Positions 51,501 to 60,479 of a DNA stretch of 64,000 nt are shown piece by piece. Source of the stretch: a virus; the IMG/VR virus record IMGVR_UViG_3300045256_000282, positions 62,001 to 126,000 of that record; one strand, 5' to 3'. A program made the position numbers and the translations under genes. Below the pieces are notes generated by a model. That model ran no database searches and was not told where the DNA came from. It saw nothing but the letters and a program-made list of their open reading frames with translations. The number at the start of each line of letters is the position of its first letter. Within the stretch, counting starts at the first letter, position 1.

Positions 51501-52456
51501 CGGTCGGCGTTGACACGATCTCTACGGGAATATTAAGAAAAAACTGTACGAGAGAGGGTGTTTATTTTGGAACTGGATGGACCCTCGGACTTGGACCAAT
51601 CAACAACTCCGGCGGTTTTTCTTCTGGCGGAACTACTGTAACATCTGGCGCATACATCGAGTACACCTTCTTCGGAACTGGTTTTGATTTCAGAGGTTTC
51701 GGTGGCGTTGGATATACTACAAATACTCAAGTTACGCTTAACGGTTTGAATGCGACAACCACCAACTTCCCAAGCTTGGTCTCTAGCGCGATCTCTCCGT
51801 TTACTTTCACAGCATCTACGGGTGTTTTAACACAAAACGGAGCCAACACGGCTGGAGCTGGTTTCAGGATCTCTGGGCTGCCTTTGGCAAAATACACTGT
51901 TAGATTTACGAACAACGCTAACGCAACGTACCTGGATATGTCAAACATTGACGTTATTACTCCTATCCACTCGGTTAAGTCTAACTTCCAAGCTGACCTT
52001 CAGAACACTCTTCCTGTCGGAAGCTGTGCTTTGAGCGATAACCGTAGGTTGAGCGCTGTGAAGAGCGAAGATCCTGCAAAAGCGACCATACAGGCAATCG
52101 GTATCAGCTCTGTCTCAACAACTTCAACGGTCCCGGTACCTATTCCAGACGCAACCTGCGTAGTCAGGACTACAAAACCACTCTCGTACATAGAAGTGTG
52201 GTTTACTGGATCTGCTACGAACACTTCGAACGGGAACTTTGTTCAAGGCGTAATATACGTGGACAATTTACCAGTAGCTGTTCCAAGTACAGCCTATCCA
52301 TTGAGCGGAAACGGGGATGCGATAGTTTGTCACGCTATTGTACCTGTTGGTGCGGGAACACACACCATAACGACCTATTGGAAAGTTAGTGCGGGAACCG
52401 GAAGTTTTCAATCAAATTCTGGTGAAAACCGCATCTTAACGGTACGAGAGCTATAA
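48542..52456 (+). CDS. Tail fibre A, 1304 aa (longest of three paralogues)
   Basis: The N-terminal 520 residues are unique to this copy and probably anchor it. From about 545 the shared fibre block begins: SSQFRTFGIVNRASIPN, then LNDDRNLIRFVGNW. It then holds three related beta domains marked by FYGTGLN, FVGTGLD and FFGTGFD, each ending in a G-HTV-I type strand, with QPKKPSIPAGAVELADYN between the second and third. The C-terminal tip (about 120 residues after LPVGSC) is specific. These domains look like glycan-binding jelly rolls, so the fibre tip likely binds a host surface sugar. Confidence 0.75.
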   Translation: MPNIFDLRQTQQRSSLPFITGAANSLGNAIVSAIDAELAKLFEDRNVLLTQGGLITYTGTQIQFGEALKLEINSKVAGGSPVIIDLGSTTRTVSASGRMVYAVINRTAGTATVTDDATTLPAVTNANQEVFLIAKRQDAADGTKRVYFRTGAAFNEGQTARLGSAGSGSGTGGAGDDINTLRFKASFSDDFSDSPTSSTSAVNNTLTTGVYSAAGAAYRLSYDASKTVTGTGTSMTLSATPTYTVAPGDILVVGTEARRITVVATQTSYTIEAAFSANPSAAAACVSQAVHTNDIRAHTENSTGLAMNALISDAVSTFMLRYRDSAANNDFVWDYPGAALIAASSSADNANWSAPYTRTTTLGTTEPIRSVPVSGSQFRTRFFANATSGSGAVNILDYKAYLHEDSGTTSGTTMDQAYGLTSGAGTPINCSISSSTGKTRITTTWAYATGVNPGTQQGQLDVYLDGKLLPRFINATQTPDAYYTEISAQVIELDQDYSGAGIEIDIKKRVSAVDTTSQNSTNLGYLQDMSKVGFQGFVDESSLLSPITGAPSSSQFRTFGIVNRASIPNLSNDLRARMGIDRIQVQQAVELQNEVGPNGEKIFGALNDDRNLIRFVGNWKNLTNTFGSVVNPSAVGDYIEVVFYGTGLNMLVGFVNETQDIRVIVDGGSEGSNIWPNGSTLLNGRNYSQNAVLSIASGLSQGLHTVRIRQANLGSSGVYLTGFEILNESSTINVRPGTSYQNGKKLVLSSAQSLAYNSSFESILRDGSLVGSLSTRGAHVVVYQKSDGTVAKAAIETNSSAAYITSADHTNEEVARTYYPREFGAGRSDDFSTLLSSGSTRAFTLDDGTTALACQNYALNNVGGLGDGLIVGSGAGDFVTFTFVGTGLDITNVRNATSNSSYTITVDGTNVLTASVFGGSGFNNVLKIASGLPYGTHTVKINMTTNGGVALAIGKFIVYQPKKPSIPAGAVELADYNVMADFIANTTVGVDTISTGILRKNCTREGVYFGTGWTLGLGPINNSGGFSSGGTTVTSGAYIEYTFFGTGFDFRGFGGVGYTTNTQVTLNGLNATTTNFPSLVSSAISPFTFTASTGVLTQNGANTAGAGFRISGLPLAKYTVRFTNNANATYLDMSNIDVITPIHSVKSNFQADLQNTLPVGSCALSDNRRLSAVKSEDPAKATIQAIGISSVSTTSTVPVPIPDATCVVRTTKPLSYIEVWFTGSATNTSNGNFVQGVIYVDNLPVAVPSTAYPLSGNGDAIVCHAIVPVGAGTHTITTYWKVSAGTGSFQSNSGENRILTVREL

Positions 52457-52524
52457 TTGATGATAAGTTCTGTTGTAAGATGTTTATAAGTTCCCATAAA
52501 AGGGATTAACAAGGAGAAACGAAG

Positions 52525-52860
52525 ATGGTAAAGTACACAAAAGAATTAGAATGGAAACAGCATATGGTCGATCTCGAAGCTTTTGAAGCTTGGGCTAAGG
52601 CTAACTGCGGCGCAGACTACTGCGGCAACTCTGCCGACGCCAAGCTGCGTTTGCACTTTCTTGAGCAACCTAGTCAAGCAATTGAGGACGCTATCGACTC
52701 TAAGTGGGAAGACTTAGACGACGAAGAACATCCTATGTGCGTATCTTATAAGTCTGAAGAAGAACGTAAGGTAGAGGCTCAAGCTAAAAAAGCCAGTGCT
52801 ATTAGCAAGTTGGCCGCTTTAGGTCTATCGCAAGACGAACTTAAGGCTATTTTAGGGTAA
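52525..52860 (+). CDS. Small fibre-associated protein, 111 aa
   Basis: AAGGAG ribosome site 8 nt upstream. Helical, acidic product ending in KLAALGLSQDELKAILG, a tail seen in some phage fibre-assembly or tail accessory proteins. Lies between the first and second fibre genes. Function inferred from position only. Confidence 0.6.
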   Translation: MVKYTKELEWKQHMVDLEAFEAWAKANCGADYCGNSADAKLRLHFLEQPSQAIEDAIDSKWEDLDDEEHPMCVSYKSEEERKVEAQAKKASAISKLAALGLSQDELKAILG

Positions 52861-52864
52861 GCAC

Positions 52865-52874
52865 AATCTTTAGA
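52865..52874 (+). promoter_or_regulatory. AATCTTTAGA late-type element
   Basis: AGCACAATCTTTAGATGATAGGATAG, 30 nt before the second fibre gene; AGCACAATCTT is shared with the copy at 31273. Confidence 0.5.
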
Positions 52875-52894
52875 TGATAGGATAGAGATACACG

Positions 52895-55165
52895 ATGCCA
52901 AAACTATTACCATTTTCTCAGCTTGGACACCCAGACATCTCGTTTGTTAACTCAAGCTTGATCTCTGTCCCTAACACTCAGGTCGTTAACAGGGCTTCTG
53001 TCCGCAACCTTGCTGCGGACATGGGCGCTCGCATGGGCATCGAACGAGTCATTATCCAGCAATTGTTTGAGATACAAACAGAATCTGGTCCTAATGGCGA
53101 GAGGGTTCAAAAACCTTTAAACGATGATAAGGATCTTGTTCGTTTCGTAGGCAACTGGGCTAACTCGGTCGGATCTTCTGGGGTGTTTCCTTTCACATCT
53201 GTGAGCGGAGATTTTGCAGAGTTCACCTTCTTTGGTACTGGTTTGAACTTGCTTGTTCTTCTGGATGGAACTTCCAGGAGCTTTTCCTACACCGTTGATG
53301 GTGGATCTTTAACGGCATATTCCTATCCAGCTTCAGGAAGCAATACCCTTACTACCAGAAACTATTCGCCAAACCAGGTGGCTCCGATCGTATCCGGTCT
53401 ATCCGCTGGGATTCACACCGTTCGAATCCAGTCTACAAGTTCAAATACTTTCGTCATCTACGGTTTTGAAGTTTTAAACGAAACATCTACGGTTAGAGTA
53501 AACTCAGGTACTATCGTTAAGGATCAGCGCCAGTTTTCTCTTGAGGCCGTACAAGCTTTGTCTGCTAAACCCTCAACATTGACAGGATCTCGCGGCGGAC
53601 GCGTTATCGTTTACAATCAGGGCGGAGTTATCGGTACGGCTGTCCAAGCGGTCAATGCTTCTCAGCAAAACGTAAACTCAGCAGATCACTCTAACGAAGA
53701 GATTGTTCGTGTTTATCAACCAAGAGAGTTTGGTGCAAACAGATCGGATGATTTCTCAACGATCACAACCTCTGGTTCTGATAGGGCTTTTGTGTTAGAT
53801 GACGGAACTACCGCCCTTGCCGGATCAAGCGTTTTATTAAGTACAGTCTCAGGACTTCCAGAGGGGATAGCGCTGTCAGCGGTGAGCAATAGCATTCAGT
53901 TCACCTTCGTCGGAACTGGTTTGGACGTAGAGTATAGGGGTCTTAACGGAGCTGCTGCTACTAACCATGTTTGGTCTATCGATGGCACAGATATTGGTTT
54001 TCCTCAAACAGATGTTTTGTCCAATACGAAAGTTATTCGAAGAAAAGTTGTATCAGGACTTCCTTACGGAACTCACGTTTTTAGATACACAGTAACTGGC
54101 GCTACCCCAGAAGGTCAAGTGTTCAGCAAGTTCATCGTTTATCAACCTAAGAAACCTGCGGTTCCTTCTGGAGCTATCGAGCTAGCCGATTATAACGTCA
54201 TGGCAGATTTTTCTCCAGTAACCACAACCGGCGTATACACGGTGGGTACTGGTGTTCTTAAGAAATATATTCAAAACAGAGAGGGCACCCTTGTTGGGAC
54301 CTGGAACGTAAGTAGCCCCATCGCTCCCGGAAACTACACCTCTGGCCAATGGGCTCAAGGAACAACTAATGGTGGCTACATCGAGTACACCTTCTTCGGA
54401 ACTGGTTTTGAGTGGCGTTTCTATACAGACCCCTCTTACACAAGCTCTGCAACACTTTCTATTGACGGGTTAACTGCAACAAGTACAAACTTTCCTGCAG
54501 CAACGTTCTCTGTGACCTCACCAGCTACCTACAACACAAGTACTGGGGTTTTAGCTGAAAACGTTACCAACGGATCAGGAAGAGCGCTTAGGGTTTCTGG
54601 CTTGACGTTAGCTAAACACACGGTACGTCTTACCAATAATACCACCTCGTCTTTAGATATCGCGTCTTTTGACGTTATAACGCCTATCCACGCCCCAAGA
54701 TCAAACTTTCAGGCGGACTTACAAAACACGCTTCCTGTTGGAAGCTGTTCTTTGTCAGACTCAAGACAGTATTTGCCAGCAAACTTAAGCCCTCAAAAAG
54801 CTTGGGCACAGGCGGTTGGTGTTACTAGTAACCCTACGACCACCTCTACTACCCTTGTTGCTATGCCTGATATGTCCTTGACTATTAAAACTCAAGGAGG
54901 AAAATGCTTAATACATTATAGCTTGTCTTCCTCGTTAAGCGCTGGAAGTAATACTTATGGAGTGCAGCTTTTTGTGGACGGAGTTCCTGTGGGTACTCAA
55001 AAACAAATTATGCCATTTACAGCAGGGGCCGTTGTTAGTGTAAGCGACCAGTTTCTGGTAAATTTGAGTCCTGGTACTCATAAGGTCGACTTGTATTGGT
55101 ACGCTTCTGCAGGTACTTTTACTGCTATTACAACACTTCGTAATTTGTCTGTAGAGGAATTATAA
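52895..55165 (+). CDS. Tail fibre B, 756 aa
   Basis: Shortest paralogue: almost no N-terminal anchor, starting directly in the shared block (NRASVRNLAADMGARMGIER). The same three domains follow (FFGTGLN, FVGTGLD, FFGTGFE), with IELADYNVMADF between the second and third and LPVGSC before the tip. The tip differs from those of fibres A and C (QLFVDGVPVGTQKQI). Without its own anchor it may assemble onto fibre A or C, or onto another adaptor. Confidence 0.75.
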   Translation: MPKLLPFSQLGHPDISFVNSSLISVPNTQVVNRASVRNLAADMGARMGIERVIIQQLFEIQTESGPNGERVQKPLNDDKDLVRFVGNWANSVGSSGVFPFTSVSGDFAEFTFFGTGLNLLVLLDGTSRSFSYTVDGGSLTAYSYPASGSNTLTTRNYSPNQVAPIVSGLSAGIHTVRIQSTSSNTFVIYGFEVLNETSTVRVNSGTIVKDQRQFSLEAVQALSAKPSTLTGSRGGRVIVYNQGGVIGTAVQAVNASQQNVNSADHSNEEIVRVYQPREFGANRSDDFSTITTSGSDRAFVLDDGTTALAGSSVLLSTVSGLPEGIALSAVSNSIQFTFVGTGLDVEYRGLNGAAATNHVWSIDGTDIGFPQTDVLSNTKVIRRKVVSGLPYGTHVFRYTVTGATPEGQVFSKFIVYQPKKPAVPSGAIELADYNVMADFSPVTTTGVYTVGTGVLKKYIQNREGTLVGTWNVSSPIAPGNYTSGQWAQGTTNGGYIEYTFFGTGFEWRFYTDPSYTSSATLSIDGLTATSTNFPAATFSVTSPATYNTSTGVLAENVTNGSGRALRVSGLTLAKHTVRLTNNTTSSLDIASFDVITPIHAPRSNFQADLQNTLPVGSCSLSDSRQYLPANLSPQKAWAQAVGVTSNPTTTSTTLVAMPDMSLTIKTQGGKCLIHYSLSSSLSAGSNTYGVQLFVDGVPVGTQKQIMPFTAGAVVSVSDQFLVNLSPGTHKVDLYWYASAGTFTAITTLRNLSVEEL

Positions 55166-55166
55166 C

Positions 55167-57845
55167 ATGGGCGCAACTATCGATATTAATAAGAAGTCTA
55201 ACGTAAAGCAAAACACCGCAGGAGATCTGATCAACAGTCAGCTCAATCAGCCGGTCATTGCTAGGTACGAAGCCACATCTTCTTTAGGACAAACGACCAT
55301 CAACCTCCCGTTCTTGGTTGATCAGTCTAACACTGACGCTTTTGACCTTTTCGTAGACGGACGCCTTCTTCGTATCGGCGCTTCAAACGACTTTACCTTT
55401 TCTGCTATCGACGGAACCAACTCCTCTTCTACCATCTCTTTAGGTGCCCCTCTTTCGGCCAACCTCAACATCATCGCTATTAAAAGAGGCTTGAAGAAAG
55501 AGCTTGAGTTTCAAACGGACTCTCGCTTTCAGCAAGGGTATGATCTATACGCCTCCACTTTCCAAGGATTCGTAGATGAGTCTGCTAGGCTCACTGCTAT
55601 CAGCGGAGCGCCTTCTTCATCTCAGTTCAGAACATTTGGTATCGTGAACAGGGCCTCTATTCCCGATATCGCCAACGATCTTCGTGCTCGAATGGGTATC
55701 GATCGTATTCCTGTTCAACAGATTATTCAGCTTCAGACCGAGTTTGGACCTAACGGAGAACAAGTGTTTGGAGCCTTAAACGATGATAGGAACTTGATTC
55801 GTTTTGTAGGGAACTTCTCAAGCTCGGTTACTGGAAACGGTACCTTTATCCTCGGCGGAGCAAATACCACCGATTACGTAGAAGTTGTTTTCTATGGAAC
55901 TGGGCTAAATATCCTTCAAAACCTAGGTGGTTCCGGTTACGATCTTAGAGTCACAGTTGACGGCGGATCTGAGGGCGGAAACGTTACCGCTGGCACATAT
56001 TCTACCGTTCTTCAGGCTAGGAATTATAACACAAACCAACCCATCAACGTAGCCTCAAACCTTTCACTTGGTATTCATACTGTCCGAATCAGACAAGCTG
56101 CCTCAAGCTCTCTTTTCGTTTATGGTTTTGAGGTTTTAAACGAATCTGCTTCCGTTAATCTTCGTCCTGGAACAGCTTATCAGAACGGCAAGAAGCTTGT
56201 TCTAAGTAGTGCTTCTAACATTGCTCCAGCAAGCGGACCCTTTGATTCCGTACTTCAATCTGGCTCCACGACATCTTTCTCTTCAACGAGAGGGGCTCGA
56301 GTTGTAGAATACATTAAATCTGACGGTACCAGAGGTAAGTCCGCATATCTTACTAATAGTACTCAGGGAAACCTTGCTTCTGCTGATCATACTTATGAAG
56401 AAGTGGTTCGTCGCTATAGTTTTCGAGAGTTTGGAGCTGGTCGTTCAGATGATTTCAGCAGTCTACCTGCTTCTGGCAACAATACTGCCGCCTTCACATT
56501 AGAAGACGGAACCACAACTTTAGTGGGCAGCGTAATAAATTCCTCAAATGATGCTATTAACTTTAACGGCGTTAACGCTTTTTTTACCCTAACTTTCGTG
56601 GGCACTGGCCTAGACATCATTTCCTTTATATCTGGGGGAAGTGAGAGTTTCACAACCTCTATCGACGGCAGTGCATCAGTTGGAACTACCACGGTCACCA
56701 ATACCACGCCAATTACTAGAAAAATAGTATCCGGCTTGCCGTATGGTACGCACACCGTTAAAATAGCCGTTGTTGGTACGCCAGGAACCAACCTTAGGTT
56801 TACCAATTTCATTGTTTATCAACCTAAGAAACCATCGATCCCTGCAGGTGCAGTTGAACTAGCTGATTACAACGTCATGGCTGATTTTAGTGCCAATGCG
56901 GTTGCGACGTACTTAAACGTTTCTACGGGAGTGCTTAGAAAGCAGGCAATCAGAGAAGCTGCTTACATAGGGACTTTTTTACTTGGAGGGGTAGACCCAG
57001 CCGATTCTGCTGGTAATTATACCTACTCGTCAACTAACGGCGATAGCGTAAGGTACACATTTTTTGGTACCGGGTTTGATTATAGGTTTTATGCGGCTAC
57101 TGCCAATTATAACTTTACTATTGCGGTAGACGGATCTACAAACTTGTCTGGATTTACCACGGGCTCTACGTTAGCGTCAGGAATGTCTTTTACGGCATCT
57201 ACTGGAACGGTTTCTGGAACCCCAGCATCACCTACTTACGGAAACAGTGTCAGGGTTCAAGGATTGACCTTGGGCTTACACACAGTGGTTGTTACTCGTG
57301 GAACTCAAGCTGCGACGTTCTTTCAGCAGGGCGCTATAGACATTATAACTCCAATTCACTCGCCTAAGTCTAGCTTTCAAGCAGATCTTCAGAACACTCT
57401 TCCTGTAGGGTCTCAAGGTCTTAGTGACTCGCGTCGCTTAAGTGCAGTTAAGTCTGAAGACCCTAAGAAGTTTAGGGCGGTCGCTGTTGGCATTTCCAAC
57501 AGCACTAACACCTCAGGAACTTTTGTTCCTATGGCCGATATGTCCTTGACCGTAACGTCTCCTGGTGCATGGTTTTCCGTTGACTTCGATACCGGATTAT
57601 CAGGAAGTGGCGGCGGTACGGCTGGACAGATTGGTCTTTATGTTAACGGTCAACTTTACGGTGCTGCAAACCAACACCAGGTTGCTGTTGCAGGGTATCA
57701 AAGCGTTCTTTCTTTTAGTAGGAAGGTGTACCTAGCTAGAGGTACGCACAAATTAGACATATATTGGCAAGGAAGCGGCGGCACTTTAACCGTTTACGGT
57801 AACTCTGGCAATCTAGGAAGACAACTTAGCGTTGTGGAATTGTAA
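55167..57845 (+). CDS. Tail fibre C, 892 aa
   Basis: Begins one base after the fibre B stop. It has a distinct N-terminal 130 residues (FDLFVDGRLLRIGASNDF) and then the shared block (SSQFRTFGIVNRASIPD), FYGTGLN, FVGTGLD and FFGTGFD domains, AVELADYNVMADF and LPVGSQ. The tip carries LYVNGQLYGAANQHQ. Fibre C shares nearly identical DNA runs with fibre A around the AVELADYN region, a likely recombination point. Confidence 0.75.
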   Translation: MGATIDINKKSNVKQNTAGDLINSQLNQPVIARYEATSSLGQTTINLPFLVDQSNTDAFDLFVDGRLLRIGASNDFTFSAIDGTNSSSTISLGAPLSANLNIIAIKRGLKKELEFQTDSRFQQGYDLYASTFQGFVDESARLTAISGAPSSSQFRTFGIVNRASIPDIANDLRARMGIDRIPVQQIIQLQTEFGPNGEQVFGALNDDRNLIRFVGNFSSSVTGNGTFILGGANTTDYVEVVFYGTGLNILQNLGGSGYDLRVTVDGGSEGGNVTAGTYSTVLQARNYNTNQPINVASNLSLGIHTVRIRQAASSSLFVYGFEVLNESASVNLRPGTAYQNGKKLVLSSASNIAPASGPFDSVLQSGSTTSFSSTRGARVVEYIKSDGTRGKSAYLTNSTQGNLASADHTYEEVVRRYSFREFGAGRSDDFSSLPASGNNTAAFTLEDGTTTLVGSVINSSNDAINFNGVNAFFTLTFVGTGLDIISFISGGSESFTTSIDGSASVGTTTVTNTTPITRKIVSGLPYGTHTVKIAVVGTPGTNLRFTNFIVYQPKKPSIPAGAVELADYNVMADFSANAVATYLNVSTGVLRKQAIREAAYIGTFLLGGVDPADSAGNYTYSSTNGDSVRYTFFGTGFDYRFYAATANYNFTIAVDGSTNLSGFTTGSTLASGMSFTASTGTVSGTPASPTYGNSVRVQGLTLGLHTVVVTRGTQAATFFQQGAIDIITPIHSPKSSFQADLQNTLPVGSQGLSDSRRLSAVKSEDPKKFRAVAVGISNSTNTSGTFVPMADMSLTVTSPGAWFSVDFDTGLSGSGGGTAGQIGLYVNGQLYGAANQHQVAVAGYQSVLSFSRKVYLARGTHKLDIYWQGSGGTLTVYGNSGNLGRQLSVVEL

Positions 57846-57857
57846 TAAGGAAGTATT

Positions 57858-58847
57858 ATGCCAAGAACTCGTATAGATTCAAGCAAAAGAAACATGATCT
57901 ACAACCCTGAGGGCTTGCTCTTCCAAAGAACGGCTCCAGAAACTCCTACGAACATCGCTAACGACAACTTTGGTCCAGACCGCTGGAACGTCCTATGCTC
58001 AGCAAACAACGTAGCAATTTCTCGCTCCACCGATGCTCCTGCGGGTTCTAGACATTCCATGCAGCTAGCTAAGGCCACGGCAAGCGGATTTTTTGGCATT
58101 CATCAGATGTTTGAAGCCTCTGAAAGCATACCGCTTCAAAATCAATACGTAACCTTTTCTGTTTGGGTTAAAACGCAAAGCTCTCAGGTTTCTCAGGCCC
58201 GCATCTCTGTTTTAGGATGGACTGGTACCGCAGATTCGATCACCTCGTCGATAGTTTCTAGCTGGGCTTCAACTCCAACCTACATCGCAAACGTTACAGA
58301 ATACGCTGCTCAAACCGTAAGCTTGACCTCTTCTTGGCAGCAAGTTCAAGTAACCGCGTTAGTAAACGGAGCATGCAACAACCTCATGGTTCTTGTTCAC
58401 ACGACAAATTCCCAGCTTTCTGGCGACACCATGTTTGTTAGTCAGGCTCAACTGATAAACTCATCCGATTCCCAACCATACGTAAGGGTTGAAGACGAGG
58501 TTGAAGTATCTCGTTGTCAGCGCTACTACGAAAAAACCTATGACCTTGACACCGCTCCAGGTACAGCTACAACTACGGGGTCTTTTCATTCGTCCATCAG
58601 CATCACCGCATCTGGACAACCTGTTGTTCTATGGTTCAAGTACTCGGTACAAAAAAGAGCTACGGCCTCAGGGACCCTTTACAATTCAACAACAGGTGCA
58701 TCTGGAACATGGAACGACAACGGCGGAGCTACGATCGGTTTCGTCTTAGGTTTTGGAAGCCAATCCGGTGTCCGCATCTCAACTCCTAACGCTGTTACGA
58801 ACGGTCGCGTCTTTTCTGGACACGTAGTAGCTGACGCGGAGTTGTAA
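57858..58847 (+). CDS. Carbohydrate-binding-like tail fibre, 329 aa
   Basis: Unrelated to fibres A-C. The N-terminal region is a CBM-like jelly roll (NVLCSANNVAISRSTDAP, YVTFSVWVKTQSSQ), and the motif EVSRCQRYYEKTY near 216-228 is typical of the junction in many phage fibre proteins. The C-terminal part is a further beta domain. Likely a receptor-binding or accessory fibre protein. Confidence 0.7.
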   Translation: MPRTRIDSSKRNMIYNPEGLLFQRTAPETPTNIANDNFGPDRWNVLCSANNVAISRSTDAPAGSRHSMQLAKATASGFFGIHQMFEASESIPLQNQYVTFSVWVKTQSSQVSQARISVLGWTGTADSITSSIVSSWASTPTYIANVTEYAAQTVSLTSSWQQVQVTALVNGACNNLMVLVHTTNSQLSGDTMFVSQAQLINSSDSQPYVRVEDEVEVSRCQRYYEKTYDLDTAPGTATTTGSFHSSISITASGQPVVLWFKYSVQKRATASGTLYNSTTGASGTWNDNGGATIGFVLGFGSQSGVRISTPNAVTNGRVFSGHVVADAEL

Positions 58848-58848
58848 G

Positions 58849-59040
58849 ATGAAGATCTACGTTATAGACAAAGATACAGGACAAAAAGTTCACGAGTACG
58901 AAGCAGATGCCCCCGAACAGCACAAGTTTGGCGGACGTTGGGGTGACTCAGCTCATTGCGATCACGTACCTGCCTCTTCTGACGCGCCAAAGAAACCGGC
59001 TAAGAAGAAAGCTAAGAAGTCCGACTCTTCGTCCTCATGA
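58849..59040 (+). CDS. Small protein with Lys/Ser tail, 63 aa
   Basis: Begins one base after the fibre stop. An N-terminal MKIYVIDKDTGQKVHEY strand region and a basic tail (KKPAKKKAKKSDSSSS). Overlaps the following start (ATGA). Unknown. Confidence 0.6.
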   Translation: MKIYVIDKDTGQKVHEYEADAPEQHKFGGRWGDSAHCDHVPASSDAPKKPAKKKAKKSDSSSS

Positions 59041-59150
59041 AAAACGACCTTAAGATGTTAGCAGGGACTCTGCTTATTCTTACTTTTATGTATACTGTAG
59101 GGTACGGCATCATGGAGCTAGTCAGAGCCGTATCAGATCTTGCAAGATGA
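59037..59150 (+). CDS. Small membrane peptide, 37 aa
   Basis: ATG 59037 overlaps the upstream stop; its own stop overlaps the HNH start (ATGA at both ends). One transmembrane helix (LAGTLLILTFMYTVGYGI). Unknown. Confidence 0.6.
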   Translation: MKNDLKMLAGTLLILTFMYTVGYGIMELVRAVSDLAR

Positions 59151-59491
59151 GAATCATAAAACACATAAAAGATATAATTCAAAATAAGGCCCCAGCAGGA
59201 GCACTAAGATCTCCTAGGTGGCCCAAGGTTAGAGCTGAGCACTTATCAGCTAACCCTAAATGTGCAGTTTGCGAAAGTACGTCAGTTCTTGAAGTACATC
59301 ACATACGACCCTTTCACCAAGACCCTTCGTTAGAACTTGATCCTAAGAACCTCATAACGCTATGTGAGTCCAAGTCTAAGGGCGTAACTTGCCACCAATT
59401 CTTTGGTCACCTAGGCGATTATAAGAACGAGAATCCTAACGTGGTCAAAGACGCCAAATCTTGGAATAAGAAGCTTAAGAAAACTACTTGA
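59147..59491 (+). CDS. HNH endonuclease
   Basis: 114 residues. Zinc knuckle CAVC, then the HNH core LEVHHIRPFH, ELDPKNLITLC and CHQFFGH. Small phage HNH enzymes often nick DNA near packaging or act as homing nucleases. Last plus-strand gene of the block; it overlaps the convergent aminotransferase by 8 nt. Confidence 0.85.
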   Translation: MRIIKHIKDIIQNKAPAGALRSPRWPKVRAEHLSANPKCAVCESTSVLEVHHIRPFHQDPSLELDPKNLITLCESKSKGVTCHQFFGHLGDYKNENPNVVKDAKSWNKKLKKTT

Positions 59492-60479
59492 TCTTATCGT
59501 TTTTAAGGACGGTTTTCACCATAGCTCGAGTTGCAGCGTTGGTGTGAGCAAGGTTTATCCTGACGCTATCTCGATCATCTCCGCACACCTGTCCTGGCGT
59601 GGTTACGACCATGGAGCGATCAAGTAACTCCTTTAGCTTAGAATCAACCTCAAACAAGGCAAACATGCCCTTGTCAGGTATCGTCTGGTCTCCGAAGATC
59701 TTTGAAAGCTTCTCAACCTCAGTTCTGTTGCTATCTATGACCAGCTTTGACTTATCCCAGAAGGCTTCCATATCGACGCTGGTGAGGATCTCTTTAGCCA
59801 ACCACTGCGAAGGTAGGGAGATGCCGCAAGTGTCTAAGGTAGCCCATCTGGCAGCCCTGTCGTAGAGCCCCTGATCGTTAGTCGCAAGCCAACCGATCCT
59901 GATCCCGTTGATCCCGGTGAGTTTGCTCAAGCTTCCGGCCATAGCCTCATGCGGAGGGTATGGCGTGCAAAACTCCCTCGTACCTACGGTCCTAACTCCG
60001 TAAGTCGGAGAGTAGTATGCGGCATCCCAAACCCTTCTGCCGTCTGAAAAGCTAGAAGATACGACACCCTCAGGGTTACTAGGTGAATCTAGGATCTCAA
60101 GGTCATATGGAAAGTTCACCTTACTAGGGGTGTTAGAGGGAGAGTGAATTAGGCCGTGGTTCTGAGCGATACCGGGGTAAAAGGGAAAGTAAAGCTTTCT
60201 AGTGCTTACTCGGACAGTCTTTTCTTCTTTTTGAGCTGCTACGTACGCATTCAGCGCGTGAGTACACCCTTGAGTGATCAGGATGTGCTCGTAGTTCTTA
60301 CCAGTCAGTCTTCGTACGAGTGACCTAACTAAGATTACTAGTTCTTCTTCGCCTTCGTGCTTAGGATACCCGAAAGAGTCGATTGGCATCGGCTTAAGAA
60401 GGAGAGAAGGTGCTGTTTGAATAAGGGCTTCTCTGACTCCGTACGTGTCTCCCCATCCAAACTGGTGCTTTTTTTGCAT
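59484..60479 (-). CDS. PLP-dependent aminotransferase (fold type I)
   Basis: 331 residues from ATG 60479, which has a strong GAGGAGG site. The fold type I signature runs in order: GCTHAL at 71-76, SPSNPEG at 132-138 (Asn135), WDAAYY at 151-156 (Asp152, Tyr155), SLSKLTG with the cofactor lysine at 186, GIRIGW at 192-197, and Arg307 in DSVRINLAH. Full-length, so probably active; the substrate is not evident. The layout recalls the alliinase/TAA1-like branch. Such enzymes are uncommon in phages and may serve nucleotide or wall chemistry. The upstream gene overlaps it by 142 nt. Confidence 0.8.
   Translation of the reverse strand: MQKKHQFGWGDTYGVREALIQTAPSLLLKPMPIDSFGYPKHEGEEELVILVRSLVRRLTGKNYEHILITQGCTHALNAYVAAQKEEKTVRVSTRKLYFPFYPGIAQNHGLIHSPSNTPSKVNFPYDLEILDSPSNPEGVVSSSFSDGRRVWDAAYYSPTYGVRTVGTREFCTPYPPHEAMAGSLSKLTGINGIRIGWLATNDQGLYDRAARWATLDTCGISLPSQWLAKEILTSVDMEAFWDKSKLVIDSNRTEVEKLSKIFGDQTIPDKGMFALFEVDSKLKELLDRSMVVTTPGQVCGDDRDSVRINLAHTNAATRAMVKTVLKNDKIK

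Noticed and set aside
60338-60479. Programmed frameshift at the A7 run joining the 169-aa gene and the aminotransferase
   Set aside because: The aminotransferase ATG has its own strong GAGGAGG site with proper spacing and a normal family N-terminus, so separate translation explains it.
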